Part shown: in pieces, positions 8,182 through 17,246 of the stretch | Layout of the letters: each line of letters opens with the position of its first letter | Position numbering within the stretch: position 1 is the stretch's first letter | DNA from: Betaproteobacteria bacterium | GTDB taxonomy: Bacteria > Pseudomonadota > Gammaproteobacteria > Burkholderiales > Usitatibacteraceae | Assembly: GCA_016720925.1 (NCBI GenBank) | Contig: JADKJR010000005.1 | Coordinates: 310,001 to 374,000 of the forward strand | Direction of reading: 5' to 3' | Length of the DNA: 64,000 nucleotides | Notes under the pieces: generated by a model | Databases searched by the model: none | The model's input: only the letters and a program-made list of their open reading frames with translations | Told to the model about the DNA's origin: nothing | Made by a program: the position numbers and the translations under genes

Positions 8182-9806
8182 AGCCCCGGCTTCTCCTTTC
8201 GATCGTCGGAGTTTCCTCTGCAAGCTGCATTTCCCGGATTAGATCCTTCTTGGCTCCCTATGCTCGCGGCGGACGACCTGGGCAAGAGAAAGCTCAAGAA
8301 CCAGGCGATGCCGACCATGCCGATCAGCAGGTAACCTACGCTGGGCAGTGCCGCCGATAGCCCGTCCAGGCCTGCCAGCCTAAGCAGTTCCTTTGCATCC
8401 ATGCCGTGTGCCTGCAACTGTCTGGCTAGGGCTGGCGTCACCGCCTGCCCCTTGCTGGCAAGCAACGTACCAAGAGTCCCCAACAACTCGTCGCCGACTC
8501 CCAGCGCACGGGCCTGCTCCGTTAGCGCCCGCTCAGTATGAATCGCCAGGGAAGTTCCGAAAACCGCAAGCGCGAACGACGAACCGGTCGGACTACCGAG
8601 GTCGCGCAGCATACTGAACAAGCCGGTACCGGCCCCCATTTTTTCCTGCGGCACGGCGCCGAGGGCAAGCTTCATGATCGCCGGCGTATTGCCGCCCATC
8701 ATCAATCCAAGCGCGCTGACCGTTAGCACGATGAACCATAGCGGCGTATCGACCCGGATGGTAGTGAACAATACTAGGGCGATCAGCGTTCCCGTAAGAG
8801 CGAAAATGCTCACCCGACGCGGGTTGATGCGATCCACCAGACGCCCCGCAATTGGTGCGCTGATCATGCAACTCCCGTACAGAAAAAGGCTGACGAAACC
8901 GAACTGCGACGCGCTGCCGCCCGGCCTGCCGTTGATGAAAAAGGCAAGCGAATAGAGAACACCTGAAAACGACAGCAGGTGCAGCCAATAGATGGCGGTC
9001 GGAAGCGCGAATGCCCGCTGTTTCAGAATGCTCAGGTCGACCACCGGCGCGGCGGCACGATATCCGATTCGAGTCAACATGACCAGACCAAGAATGCCAA
9101 CGCCCAAGACGGTAAATGTGTAGGACGAGCGAATTCCGAAATTGCCCGCCCAAGTGGGAAGCGACAAGAGGGCGCCGATCGTGATGAACAGCCAGACGGC
9201 GCCAGTCAGATCGAACGGTCCGTGCAACTTGCTCGATCGGATTTCCGGGACAAGTGCGGCAAGGGGCACCAACCCCACGATCGCCAAGGCTCCACTGATC
9301 CAATAGACGCTGGGCCAGCCGAAACTGTCTATCAACAAGCCGCCGAGCAGGCCGCCAGACGCTGCTCCGAGAGTCATGGCCAAGGTCAGGATACCCAGGG
9401 CGGCACCCCGTTTCTGGGCAGGGAAAAGGTCGTTCACGTAGGCCATGACCCCCGGCAGGATGCAGGCCACACCAAAGCCCTGAAGAAAGCGCGCAGCGAG
9501 GAACACAGGAAAACCGGGGCCGCTCGCCGCAAGGAACTCGGCCATCGAAAACAGGAACAGGCCCCACGTTAGAATGCGCTTGCGCCCCACCCGGTCGGCG
9601 AGACGGCCCATGATAGGAGCGAACACGGTAAGTGCAAGAAAATAGAACAGCAGAATCAGGGCCGAAAGATTGATCGGAATGCCATAGTGGCGCGCAACAC
9701 TCGGTATCGCCGGGGCCTGAAATGCGGCCGCCTCGATGGTCACGAAGGTGCCAAAGAGCAGAACAAGATAAGTCTGCCAGGGGGAGCGGGGTTCCATCGG
9801 TGGCAT
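8178..9806 (-). CDS. MFS transporter, DHA2-like (14 TM)
   Basis: Major-facilitator membrane transporter of about 540 residues. The cytoplasmic loop motif GRLADRVGRKRIL between the second and third helices is the MFS signature A. The helix motif with GFGVACILPGVMAYVNDLFP and the total of about 14 hydrophobic segments fit the DHA2 drug:proton antiporter group. The start is ambiguous among GTG 9809, ATG 9806 and ATG 9797. It converges on and overlaps the end of etfB by a few bases. In this neighbourhood it may export or import a pathway compound, but the substrate cannot be told from sequence. Confidence 0.88.
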   Translation of the reverse strand: MPPMEPRSPWQTYLVLLFGTFVTIEAAAFQAPAIPSVARHYGIPINLSALILLFYFLALTVFAPIMGRLADRVGRKRILTWGLFLFSMAEFLAASGPGFPVFLAARFLQGFGVACILPGVMAYVNDLFPAQKRGAALGILTLAMTLGAASGGLLGGLLIDSFGWPSVYWISGALAIVGLVPLAALVPEIRSSKLHGPFDLTGAVWLFITIGALLSLPTWAGNFGIRSSYTFTVLGVGILGLVMLTRIGYRAAAPVVDLSILKQRAFALPTAIYWLHLLSFSGVLYSLAFFINGRPGGSASQFGFVSLFLYGSCMISAPIAGRLVDRINPRRVSIFALTGTLIALVLFTTIRVDTPLWFIVLTVSALGLMMGGNTPAIMKLALGAVPQEKMGAGTGLFSMLRDLGSPTGSSFALAVFGTSLAIHTERALTEQARALGVGDELLGTLGTLLASKGQAVTPALARQLQAHGMDAKELLRLAGLDGLSAALPSVGYLLIGMVGIAWFLSFLLPRSSAASIGSQEGSNPGNAACRGNSDDRKEKPGL

Positions 9807-10018
9807 CACGATGATTCCATGACCGACGCCCGCATCGGCAGAGCGTGCCGACGGCTCATGCCCGAACCAGGGCGATCCGTGCCACGATAACGGTCGTGCA
9901 GGATGAGTGCCGGAAATGCGGAAAGCTGCGGCAATAACCCCTGCCTGACGGCGGCATGAGTAGGCGTCGCAGCGGCCCGACGCGCAGTCGTTTCAACTGG
10001 AATGTCGGCACGCTTCAT
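9806..10018 (-). CDS. Possible small ORF between enoyl-CoA hydratase and MFS gene
   Basis: A 70-codon frame fills the gap exactly: its ATG overlaps the stop of the upstream hydratase (ATGA at 10015-10018), and its stop overlaps the start of the MFS gene. This coupled arrangement is common in this cluster. The product is Arg- and Ala-rich and resembles nothing I recognise, so it may be spurious or the remains of a larger gene. Confidence 0.25.
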   Translation of the reverse strand: MKRADIPVETTARRAAATPTHAAVRQGLLPQLSAFPALILHDRYRGTDRPGSGMSRRHALPMRASVMESS

Positions 10019-10845
10019 ACGCCGCGGAACACTGCTTTGCGCTTCTCCAGGAATGCCATGGTCCCCTCTCTGGCATCGAGCGTAGAAGCGATGACCACGC
10101 CGGCCAGGCCTTCGTAGTCGAGCATCTCTTCCAGGGTGAAATGGTCGGACAAGTGGATCAGCCGCCGCGCCATGTCCACCGCTGCGCTGGCTTTCCCGGC
10201 AATCAGTTTGGCATATTCCAGCGCCGCCGTGAGGGCCTGACCTTCGGGCACCAGTTCGTCGATCAGGCCCAGTTGCCGCGCTTCATCGGCTTTCACCATT
10301 TTCGCCGTCTCGACCAGCATGAGGGCGTTCGAGCGACCCACCAGGCGCGGCAGAAAATAGGACAAGCCACAATCCGGTGCCACGCCGATGTTGGCAAAGA
10401 TGGCAGCCATCTTCGTCGTCTGGTCCGCAAAGCGGCGGTCGCACGCCAGCGCCCAGGCCAAGCCGCCGCCGACCGCGTGGCCCTGAATGGCAGCGATCAC
10501 CGGCTTGTCAACGAGGATCAACTGGCGCGTAACCTCGAAAAAAGGGCCTCCCGGCGTCTTGCGTTGATGGCGCGGGATGGGGCGCAATGGGTCGGAGGTG
10601 CCGGGCATGGGCCTATCCTCCTTGCCGGAAATCCAGTCGACATCGCCGCCGGCACAGAACGACCGCCCAGCTCCGGTCAGTACCAAGCAGCGCACTTCGT
10701 CACGCGTGCGCAGGTCGCTCAGCAGGCCGGCCATTTCCTCGGCCAGTTCCCAGTTGAGGGCGTTGAGCTTCTCGGGTCGGTTGAGAGTAATGATGCCAAC
10801 GCCCTCGTCGATCTCGAAGCGAATGTACTTCAATTCGTCGCTCAT
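10015..10845 (-). CDS. Enoyl-CoA hydratase/isomerase (crotonase family)
   Basis: Crotonase-fold enzyme of 276 residues, acting on a CoA ester in beta-oxidation. The first oxyanion-hole segment is GRSFCAGGDVDW and the second is AAIQGHAVGGGLAWALACD. Where classic hydratases have Glu residues, the region reads NIGVAPDCGLSYFLPRLVG; Asp in PDCG is kept, but the first Glu is not evident, so isomerase or hydratase activity on an unusual substrate is possible. It has a long insertion around residues 75-105 (KEDRPMPGTSDPLRPIPRHQ). It is followed 12 bp upstream by the LLM gene in the same minus-strand run. Confidence 0.87.
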   Translation of the reverse strand: MSDELKYIRFEIDEGVGIITLNRPEKLNALNWELAEEMAGLLSDLRTRDEVRCLVLTGAGRSFCAGGDVDWISGKEDRPMPGTSDPLRPIPRHQRKTPGGPFFEVTRQLILVDKPVIAAIQGHAVGGGLAWALACDRRFADQTTKMAAIFANIGVAPDCGLSYFLPRLVGRSNALMLVETAKMVKADEARQLGLIDELVPEGQALTAALEYAKLIAGKASAAVDMARRLIHLSDHFTLEEMLDYEGLAGVVIASTLDAREGTMAFLEKRKAVFRGV

Positions 10846-10857
10846 AGCGCGCGATCC

Positions 10858-11778
10858 TCAGCGGAATTGGGGAATGATTTCCTGGTCGTACCAGGTGATC
10901 CATTCCAGGGTTTGTTCCAGCGTGTCGAGCTTGGGAGGGCGCACCTGTACCGATGTAGCACCGGCCTTCTGCAAGCCCTCAAGTTCGCGCAATACGCTGT
11001 CGCGGTCGCCGGAAATTGAGGTATCACCCTTGGCCTGGTGGTGGTCGTCGACGTTGTAGGCGGTGGTAGTGACCAGAATCTCGAACCGGCCTTCCTTGGC
11101 TTCCCAGCCCGGCATCTTGCGCATCGCTTCGATGCAGCCGGGCAGAGTTTCCGCCGTAACCAGCCAGGGAATCCAGCCGTCGCCAAGCCCGACCGCGCGG
11201 CGCATTGCCGCCTCCGAATTGCCGCCGATGTATATCGGCGGATGCGGTTTCTGCACCGGCTTGGGCTCGATGACCACATCCTTGAAATTCACATATTTGC
11301 CCTCGAAGTTCGGACGATCGGACGTCCATGCCTCTTTCAGGGCCCGCAGGTACTCGTCGGTGATCTTGCCGCGCTTGTCGAAAGGCACGCCGAGAGCCTT
11401 GAATTCTTCTTCGAGGTGACCCACCGCCGTGCCCAAGGTAAAGCGCCCGCCGGCGATGAATTCGATGGTCGCGATCTGCTTGGCCAGCAAGAGAGGGTGG
11501 CGATAAGGCAGGGCCAGGATGTAGGTGAGCATGTGGATGCGCTCGGTGGCACCCATCAGCACCGCCGCCGCAGAAAGCCCCTCGACGAAGCGCGTGCCCA
11601 TAGCTTCGGCCATACCGACCGGCATAACCAGATGCTCGGGAATGGTCAGCCAGTCCCAACTGAGCTTGTCTGCGGTGTGTGCGTATCGTAGGATCTCGGC
11701 GCCGCCGGCCGCGGGCTCCCAAGGTGCCATGGCCGGCGGATAGTTGTCCAAGCCCGAGGCTGATAGTGCGAATCTCAT
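10858..11778 (-). CDS. LLM-class F420-dependent oxidoreductase
   Basis: TIM-barrel oxidoreductase of 306 residues. Family marks are LTIPEHLVMP near residue 45, ILALPYRHPLLLAKQIATI near 88, GRFTLGTAVGHLEEEFKALG near 110 and the phosphate-binding region PPIYIGGNSEAAMRRAVGLGDGW (about 182-204). The TIGR03619-like architecture is usual for F420-dependent rather than FMN-dependent members, and F420 synthesis genes are encoded about 20 kb away, but cofactor choice is inferred. It lies between an enoyl-CoA hydratase and two CoA-transferases, so it probably acts on an acyl-CoA or ring intermediate of the same pathway. Confidence 0.88.
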   Translation of the reverse strand: MRFALSASGLDNYPPAMAPWEPAAGGAEILRYAHTADKLSWDWLTIPEHLVMPVGMAEAMGTRFVEGLSAAAVLMGATERIHMLTYILALPYRHPLLLAKQIATIEFIAGGRFTLGTAVGHLEEEFKALGVPFDKRGKITDEYLRALKEAWTSDRPNFEGKYVNFKDVVIEPKPVQKPHPPIYIGGNSEAAMRRAVGLGDGWIPWLVTAETLPGCIEAMRKMPGWEAKEGRFEILVTTTAYNVDDHHQAKGDTSISGDRDSVLRELEGLQKAGATSVQVRPPKLDTLEQTLEWITWYDQEIIPQFR

Positions 11779-11796
11779 GATGTGGTCTACTCCCGT

Positions 11797-13020
11797 TCAA
11801 TAGATGACCTGGCGCTCTACCAGGTCGTTATAGCGCGCCTCGGAAAGGCCGAGGATCTTCCTGAAAACCTTCTCGTTGTCCTCGCCTATCATAGGCCCGG
11901 GGCGGACGTCGGGTTTGCTGCGGCTGGTCTTGACGTAGGCGCCGTAGATCGTTTCCTTGTAGCCGAGCGGATGGATCACCTCGATATAGGTCTGGCGCGC
12001 CCGATAGTGAGGATCGGCGAGCAGGTCCGCAACGTTTAATACCGGCGCCGCAGCAACGCCATGTTCCTGCAGACGGGTCGCCAGTACGCGGTCATCGAAG
12101 CCAGTCGTCCATGCACCGATGCGAGAATGAAGGTCATCGATATTGACTAGACGTGCCGCCACGTTGGCGAACTCTGCCGCGAGCGCCCAGTCCGGCGCAC
12201 CCATGGCAGTGACCAAGCCCATCCACTCCTCCTGTGTGACCACGGCAATGCTGATCCAGCGGTCGTCGCCCGCACATGGAAACACGCCGTGCGGCGCGCA
12301 AGCGGCGAGCGGATGCTCGTTGCTCTTGGTTCCGCCACTACGACCATTGAGGACGTAGTCCATGTAGGACGGTCCGACCATCTGCATTACCGCTTCCTGT
12401 TGCGAAAAGTCAACATGTTGGCCAATGCCGCCATTACGTCTGTGATGCAACGCAACGAGGATGGCGAAAGCGCCAAGAATGCCGGCGTACGGATCGGCGA
12501 AGGCGTTTTCCACTGGCATTGGATCGCCGCCCTTGTATCCGACCAGACTATCCAGACCGGTAATTGAACTGAGACTTAGGCCGTAGGTGCGCACATTCTT
12601 TAAAGGACCCGTCAGACCCGCCGCAGGCATGGAGAACAGGATGATGTCCTCCTTGACCTTGCTCAATACCTGGTAGCCGAGCCCCATTCGCTCCATGACC
12701 CCCGGACCAAAATTTTCCACCACAACGTCAGCGGTGGCGATCAGTTGCAACGCCAGTTCTATCGCATCGGGCTGTTTCAGGTTGAGTGAGACCGAACCGT
12801 TGCCAGCCCAGCATGCGTTATTTGACAAGCTGCGATTAGGACCCTGCTTGCCTTCGGCGAAGGGCGGCAGATTGCGCGTCATATCAATGCGTGCGCTCGA
12901 CTCGACCTTGAGCACCTCAGCGCCGAGAAAACCCAGGGTTTGCCCGACCATGGGCCCGGCCCAGACCCAGCCAAAGTTCACCACGCGGATGCCTTTTAGA
13001 GGCAGCGCCCTGCCGTTCAT
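11797..13020 (-). CDS. CaiB/BaiF class III CoA-transferase
   Basis: Class III CoA-transferases move CoA between carboxylates through an aspartyl-CoA thioester. This 407-residue member begins with the family motif IRVVNFGWVWAGPMVGQTLGF, has DVVVENFGPGVMERMGLGY near 99-117 and the catalytic aspartate in ENAFADPYAG (Asp176). The start overlaps the stop of the next upstream CoA-transferase as ATGA, so the two are translationally coupled and may form a heteromer. Both subunits keep the aspartate. The substrate is unknown; an organic acid of the same pathway is likely. Confidence 0.88.
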   Translation of the reverse strand: MNGRALPLKGIRVVNFGWVWAGPMVGQTLGFLGAEVLKVESSARIDMTRNLPPFAEGKQGPNRSLSNNACWAGNGSVSLNLKQPDAIELALQLIATADVVVENFGPGVMERMGLGYQVLSKVKEDIILFSMPAAGLTGPLKNVRTYGLSLSSITGLDSLVGYKGGDPMPVENAFADPYAGILGAFAILVALHHRRNGGIGQHVDFSQQEAVMQMVGPSYMDYVLNGRSGGTKSNEHPLAACAPHGVFPCAGDDRWISIAVVTQEEWMGLVTAMGAPDWALAAEFANVAARLVNIDDLHSRIGAWTTGFDDRVLATRLQEHGVAAAPVLNVADLLADPHYRARQTYIEVIHPLGYKETIYGAYVKTSRSKPDVRPGPMIGEDNEKVFRKILGLSEARYNDLVERQVIY

Positions 13021-14242
13021 AGCACACCTTCTCTTTTGAAAATGGCGATCTCCTCCGCCGAAAGGCCGAGCAGGCCGCCATAGACTTCCTCATTGTGCTG
13101 GCCGAGCAGCGGCGCCGGTCGAACAGGTCCGCCAGGACTGGCCGGCAGCTTGAATGGTGCACCAGATTGCGCAGACGGCCCAGTTGCGGATGCACCATGT
13201 CCACGAAATAGTCTCGCGCCTTGAGATGCGGCTGTTCCGCCGCCTCGGCGATGGTGAACACGGCGGTAATCGGACAACCGGCTGCCTGGCACTTTTCCAT
13301 GATTTCCATCTTGCCATGCTGTAGCGTCCATTCCTGAATAAAGCTGTACATGATGTCGGCATTTTGTGCGCGCACGAACATGTCCTCGAAGATTTCCAGA
13401 TCGGCCCACTCCGGATAGCCCATCACTTTGCGTAGTCCATCCCACTGGCCGCGCTCGAGGGCCAGCATCCAAACATGGCCGTCTTTGCAGGGCATGATTG
13501 TGGCCGGCGCACCCAGTGGCATGCCGACGCCGGTACGTTTATCAAAGCGACCGTCCTGAGCGTAACCGCCGATATTTTGACCGCCGACAAAAGTAGCGGC
13601 AATAGCCTCGGCACAGGACACATCGACCTGCTGACCGCCACCTGCCAGCTCGCGACCATAAACCGCTGCCAATCCCCAGCTCGCGCCGGAGATCGCACCG
13701 AAGTAATCAGCAGAAAATGTACCGTGCTCCAGTGGCATCTCCCCAGGCAGTCCGCAATAGCGCGAACTGGCGCCGGAGAGATGGTAGGCATTGAGATCGT
13801 AGCCAATCCAGCCGCTATAGGGACCGGTTTGGCCGAACGGAGTAATCGAAATCGCCACCAAGCGTGGGTTGATCTCCGCGATGCGCGGGTAATCCAGGCC
13901 CCAAGCTCGCATCCTTTGCGGCAGATTGTTCTCAATCAGCACGTCAGCCCAGGCCAGCAGACGGCAAAACAGAGCCAGCCCGGCCTCGCTGCTGACGTCG
14001 CATGTGATGCCACGCTTGTTGGTGTTGTTGATGAAGTACAAGCCGCTCTTTTCCGGGTGTGGACGGTCGCCGGGAAAAGGTCCGGCGGCGCGGGCGGCGT
14101 CGCCGACGGGCAGTTCCACCTTGATCACGTCGGCGCCAAAATCGCTGAATAGCTTCGCACAATAGGGCGCCGATACCATCTGGCCAAAGTCGATTACCTT
14201 GATGCCGGCCAGTGCACCGGGCTTGGACTCAGGCATGTTCAT
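13017..14242 (-). CDS. CaiB/BaiF class III CoA-transferase (3' frameshift)
   Basis: About 408 residues once one frameshift is repaired. The start MPESKPGALAGIKVIDFGQM, the VLIENNLPQRMRAWGLDY motif and the catalytic aspartate in HGTFSADYFGA (Asp179) are intact. At about 13160 a base is missing (CTGGTGCA for CTGGGTGCA). The uncorrected frame runs on into the next gene, while the other frame gives GAPFKLP..LLGQHNEEVYGGLLGLSAEEI and stops at 13017-13019, overlapping the ATG of the downstream CoA-transferase. This clean coupling suggests the indel is a sequence error. Confidence 0.82.
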
Positions 14243-14254
14243 TCGCTGCTCCTC

Positions 14255-15001
14255 TCATGGAAGCTCGCGAAATTGCAGCAATAGTTCGTGCTTGTCAGTT
14301 AGATCCCAGACCGATCCTTGGATACGTTGCGCCCGTTCGACGACGCCATGGCCATATGAATAGCAGGCGCCGGGAGGCATGCCGTCAGCGCTTGCCGGAA
14401 GGTCCGACAGATGTCGTCTTCCCTGAGCGACATAATAACCACGCTGAAGCGCAACCGCCGCTTCAAGTAACACGCCCGCATGACACTGCGACACCCACTG
14501 ATAGAACCCGCGCATCATCGTCTTGCCGGCATGGGCCTTAGGTGTGACCACCGCATGCTCGCGTATCTGCCAGACGTGCATCATCTCGCCATTGCAATCG
14601 ATCCTCGCCTCGGTCACGCTGTCGCGTTCATCCGTCACGCTGATGTCGTAGACGCTCTCCAGGTCCGGCTCAGCGGCATGCGCCAAGGCAAGCAGCGCCA
14701 TATCATGCAGATGAGTGCAGTTGTCGCTCGGCGGCAGGCGTGGCCGCAGGCCATCTGCCCCACCGTTGATCGCGGCACCGACCAACTTTACAAGCGCTCG
14801 CGGGGCTTCCGCACAGGTAATGTACGGATAACGCTTCACCTCTGCGTCAACGCTTACCACCTTTTCACCATCATGGTGTAGCCACAGGCGGAATGCGTGG
14901 TTACAGTCTTCAAGTTCCACTACCACCTGTTGGTGCCCCGCGCGCAAACGCAGCCGACGACGAAAGATTCCGTTGCCATAAGCCGGGTTGACCCTACGCA
15001 A
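14255..15001 (-). CDS. DUF2889 family protein
   Basis: A 248-residue protein matching the general pattern of DUF2889: an N-terminal beta-rich half with QQVVVELEDCNHAFRLWLHHDG, a RYPYITCAEAPRALVKLVG segment, and the motif DNCTHLHDMALLALAHA around residues 93-109. The Cys-Thr-His and nearby His and Asp look like a conserved metal- or substrate-binding cluster. Function is unknown. It is located between a CoA-transferase and an acyl-CoA dehydrogenase, as in other catabolic clusters. I am fairly sure of the family assignment but it comes from memory of motifs. Confidence 0.65.
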   Translation of the reverse strand: MRRVNPAYGNGIFRRRLRLRAGHQQVVVELEDCNHAFRLWLHHDGEKVVSVDAEVKRYPYITCAEAPRALVKLVGAAINGGADGLRPRLPPSDNCTHLHDMALLALAHAAEPDLESVYDISVTDERDSVTEARIDCNGEMMHVWQIREHAVVTPKAHAGKTMMRGFYQWVSQCHAGVLLEAAVALQRGYYVAQGRRHLSDLPASADGMPPGACYSYGHGVVERAQRIQGSVWDLTDKHELLLQFRELP

Positions 15002-15032
15002 GTTCGCCTCCTCGGCACGCCCGAATCATCGA

Positions 15033-16196
15033 TCACGCCGCAAATGGATCGGGGATGGAACGGACGTCATCGCGGTCGAGCACATCGGCGGCAATCAGGT
15101 CCTCAAGGTAGCGGCTATCCCACCAGTTCATCTGTAATTGCTTGGCACGGCGGTAGAAGAGTTGGATGTCGTAATCCAGCGTGAATCCAATACCACCGTG
15201 CACCTGCTCGGCCATGGCGGTGACGTCGCGAAAGGCCTTGCAAGCGAAGAGTTTGGCCATCGGCGCAAGGCGCTTGATGTCCCTGCCGTTGGCGTGCGCC
15301 CAAGCTGCTTCGTAGGCCAGGGTTTTGGCGCCATCAACCACCGCGCTGGCATCGGCCATGTAGTGGGCAAGCGCCTGGAAGGCTCCGATCGGTTTGCCGA
15401 ATTGCTCGCGTTCTTTGGAATACTGCACCGTCATTTCCAGCGCCCGCTCGGCACCCCCGGCGGCATAAGCGGCAAGCAGGATGATACCGTCATACATTGC
15501 CGTAGCCCAAGTCTGCCAGCCAGAACCTGCGCTGCCGATGCGCTGTTTCGCCGGTACCTGCACGTTGTCGAAAGTGACACGGTATTGGGTGTCGGATGCC
15601 ATGCTCTTCTGCTGTTCCATGGTCACACCCGGTGCATTGGCGTCGACCAGCAGCAAATCTAGCGCATTCGCCGCTTTACCACTTCGCACGAGAACCAGCA
15701 GCTTGTCGGCGGCTGCGGCATAAAACACGTGGCGCTTCACCCCACTGAGGCGATAGCCGTCCTTGCCAAGTTCAGCGCGCAACTGCACGCCCTCAGGGCC
15801 GTACCCGCCATCCGGTTCCAGCCATGCTGGCACGATGATAAGTTTGCCGCTGCCCAGGGCGGGCAACCATTCTTCTTTCTGCGTCTCGCTGGCGCCATGC
15901 TTGATCGCCGACAAACTCATTACCGAACTGGAGAAATACGGTCCGGGTGCCAGGGTGCGACCGAACTCCTCATAGATCACGGCGCTGTCGAGCATGTTCA
16001 GCCCGAGACCGCCGAGATTTTCCGGCAGCAGCACGCCGAGCAGGCCAGTCTCCTGCATTTGTTTCCACAGTTCCGTGGGAATCCCGAGCGGATCGTTTTC
16101 CATCTTGCGCACCACTGCCGGAGTACTGCAGTCATTGCACAGGTTGCGTGCAGTGTCGCGCAACATATTCTGTTCGTCAGTAAATTTCAGGTCCAT
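15033..16196 (-). CDS. Acyl-CoA dehydrogenase
   Basis: FAD-dependent alpha,beta-dehydrogenation of acyl-CoA; 387 residues. It starts MDLKFTDEQNMLRDTARNLC and has YEEFGRTLAPGPYFSSSVMS, the FAD/substrate region KEREQFGKPIGAFQALAHYMAD and the C-terminal AEQVHGGIGFTLDYDIQLFYRRAK. At the position where canonical enzymes and the paralogue at 62718 have Glu (YAWETDLQ), this one has Asp (FTLDYDIQ). Steroid-type dehydrogenases often work as heteromers in which one subunit lacks the usual base, and the second dehydrogenase at 18417 is a natural partner. It is followed upstream by a MaoC pair, an order like the mycobacterial igr operon. Confidence 0.9.
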   Translation of the reverse strand: MDLKFTDEQNMLRDTARNLCNDCSTPAVVRKMENDPLGIPTELWKQMQETGLLGVLLPENLGGLGLNMLDSAVIYEEFGRTLAPGPYFSSSVMSLSAIKHGASETQKEEWLPALGSGKLIIVPAWLEPDGGYGPEGVQLRAELGKDGYRLSGVKRHVFYAAAADKLLVLVRSGKAANALDLLLVDANAPGVTMEQQKSMASDTQYRVTFDNVQVPAKQRIGSAGSGWQTWATAMYDGIILLAAYAAGGAERALEMTVQYSKEREQFGKPIGAFQALAHYMADASAVVDGAKTLAYEAAWAHANGRDIKRLAPMAKLFACKAFRDVTAMAEQVHGGIGFTLDYDIQLFYRRAKQLQMNWWDSRYLEDLIAADVLDRDDVRSIPDPFAA

Positions 16197-16227
16197 GGTA
16201 TTTGTCTCATCTTGGTAAAGTTATTGC

Positions 16228-16710
16228 TCACGGTTGCCAATGCTGCGCTTTGCGTAACCAAGGATTGTCGTTGTCATCGACTGGAATGGCGACACGCGCC
16301 TGGCATTCGGTCGTGACCTCGCCATTGACCGATACGGCGAGTTCCAGTTCCAGCCAGAAGCAGCCACTGGCGTCGGTCGAGGCACGCGCGACATTTCCTG
16401 AGAAGCACATCTTGTCACCGGGAAACACCGACTTCTTCATCTTGAACTTGATTCTGCCGAGACGACCCTTGGGTCCTGTCCAGTCAGTGATATAGCGCTC
16501 GAACCAGGCAGCGTTGTTTGGTGTGTTGACGAAGATATCCTTGACACCATTGCGTTCGACAGCGAAATCCTTATCGTGATGCATGGGCCGCCAATCACGG
16601 CTGGCGAGTGCGCCCAGTACGATTGTCGTGGCACTGACCTGGTGCTTCAGAGCCGGTAACAGTTGCCCCTCCTGCACATCCGCAGCACACAGATTGCGTA
16701 TTGCGCTCAT
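16228..16710 (-). CDS. MaoC-like hot-dog enoyl-CoA hydratase subunit
   Basis: Single hot-dog domain of 160 residues with VSATTIVLGALASRDWRPMHHDKDFA, the MaoC hydratase-2 motif region containing the catalytic Asp and His (residues about 38-46). Its gene overlaps the upstream FAS1-type hot-dog gene by ATGA, so the two very probably form a heteromeric hydratase, as ChsH1/ChsH2 do in mycobacterial cholesterol side-chain degradation. Unlike ChsH2 it carries no DUF35 domain; a separate DUF35 gene is at 24190. Confidence 0.85.
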   Translation of the reverse strand: MSAIRNLCAADVQEGQLLPALKHQVSATTIVLGALASRDWRPMHHDKDFAVERNGVKDIFVNTPNNAAWFERYITDWTGPKGRLGRIKFKMKKSVFPGDKMCFSGNVARASTDASGCFWLELELAVSVNGEVTTECQARVAIPVDDNDNPWLRKAQHWQP

Positions 16711-17246
16711 TGCTCCGGCCTCCGGTAGCCGAACATGGTGTAGGTATCGGTGCCGACCCAGTCACCTCGCTGGTTGACGGTCTCGACATCGATGACCCAG
16801 AAGCGCCCCGTACCCAGCTTTGTCTTCTTTAGCTCGCCGATCGAGCGCACGACCTGGCTTGTCTTCAGGACATCCCCGATGCGCACTGGTTCGCCGAAGA
16901 TGGTTTCACTGCTGGCGACCACCGCCTCGGGCAGATCGAGCAAGTTCTTCAGCTTGAAATGGGTCATCAATGCCTTGCGTTCGCCCTCCGCGCCGGGTGC
17001 CCAGTAGTGCGGTCGAAACCAGACCGAGAGCATGGTTGGCGGCGCAATCTGGCCGCCCGTGATTTCGTCAGCGGCCTCGCGGTCCCAGAAAAGCGGATTG
17101 CTGTTTTGCACCGCTGCGCAGGTGTTGTAAACGTAGCCCATCTCGATCGGGAACTCGGTCTGCTCTGCACACAAATGCTTGCCTATCATTTCCCTGACCG
17201 CCGCCGGTAATTCGTCTGTCATGACGTCGTGCCGCCGTCCGTTCAT
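16707..17246 (-). CDS. FAS1-like/MaoC N-terminal hot-dog hydratase subunit
   Basis: 179-residue hot-dog protein of the kind that supplies the substrate-binding half of heteromeric MaoC hydratases. It has YVYNTCAAVQNSNPLFWDREAA and GGQIAPPTMLSVWFRPHYWAP, typical of the N-terminal half. Its start at 17246 overlaps the stop of the racemase-like gene (ATGA); an alternative ATG is at 17222. The partner starts at 16710 with another overlap, so subunits are probably made in equal amounts. It is likely to hydrate a bulky enoyl-CoA; this is inferred from the ChsH1/ChsH2 parallel. Confidence 0.85.
   Translation of the reverse strand: MNGRRHDVMTDELPAAVREMIGKHLCAEQTEFPIEMGYVYNTCAAVQNSNPLFWDREAADEITGGQIAPPTMLSVWFRPHYWAPGAEGERKALMTHFKLKNLLDLPEAVVASSETIFGEPVRIGDVLKTSQVVRSIGELKKTKLGTGRFWVIDVETVNQRGDWVGTDTYTMFGYRRPEQ

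Noticed and set aside
11308..11326. Cluster of GGAC and GTCC words in the LLM gene
   Set aside because: The half-sites are in the wrong order and spacing, and it is inside a conserved coding region.
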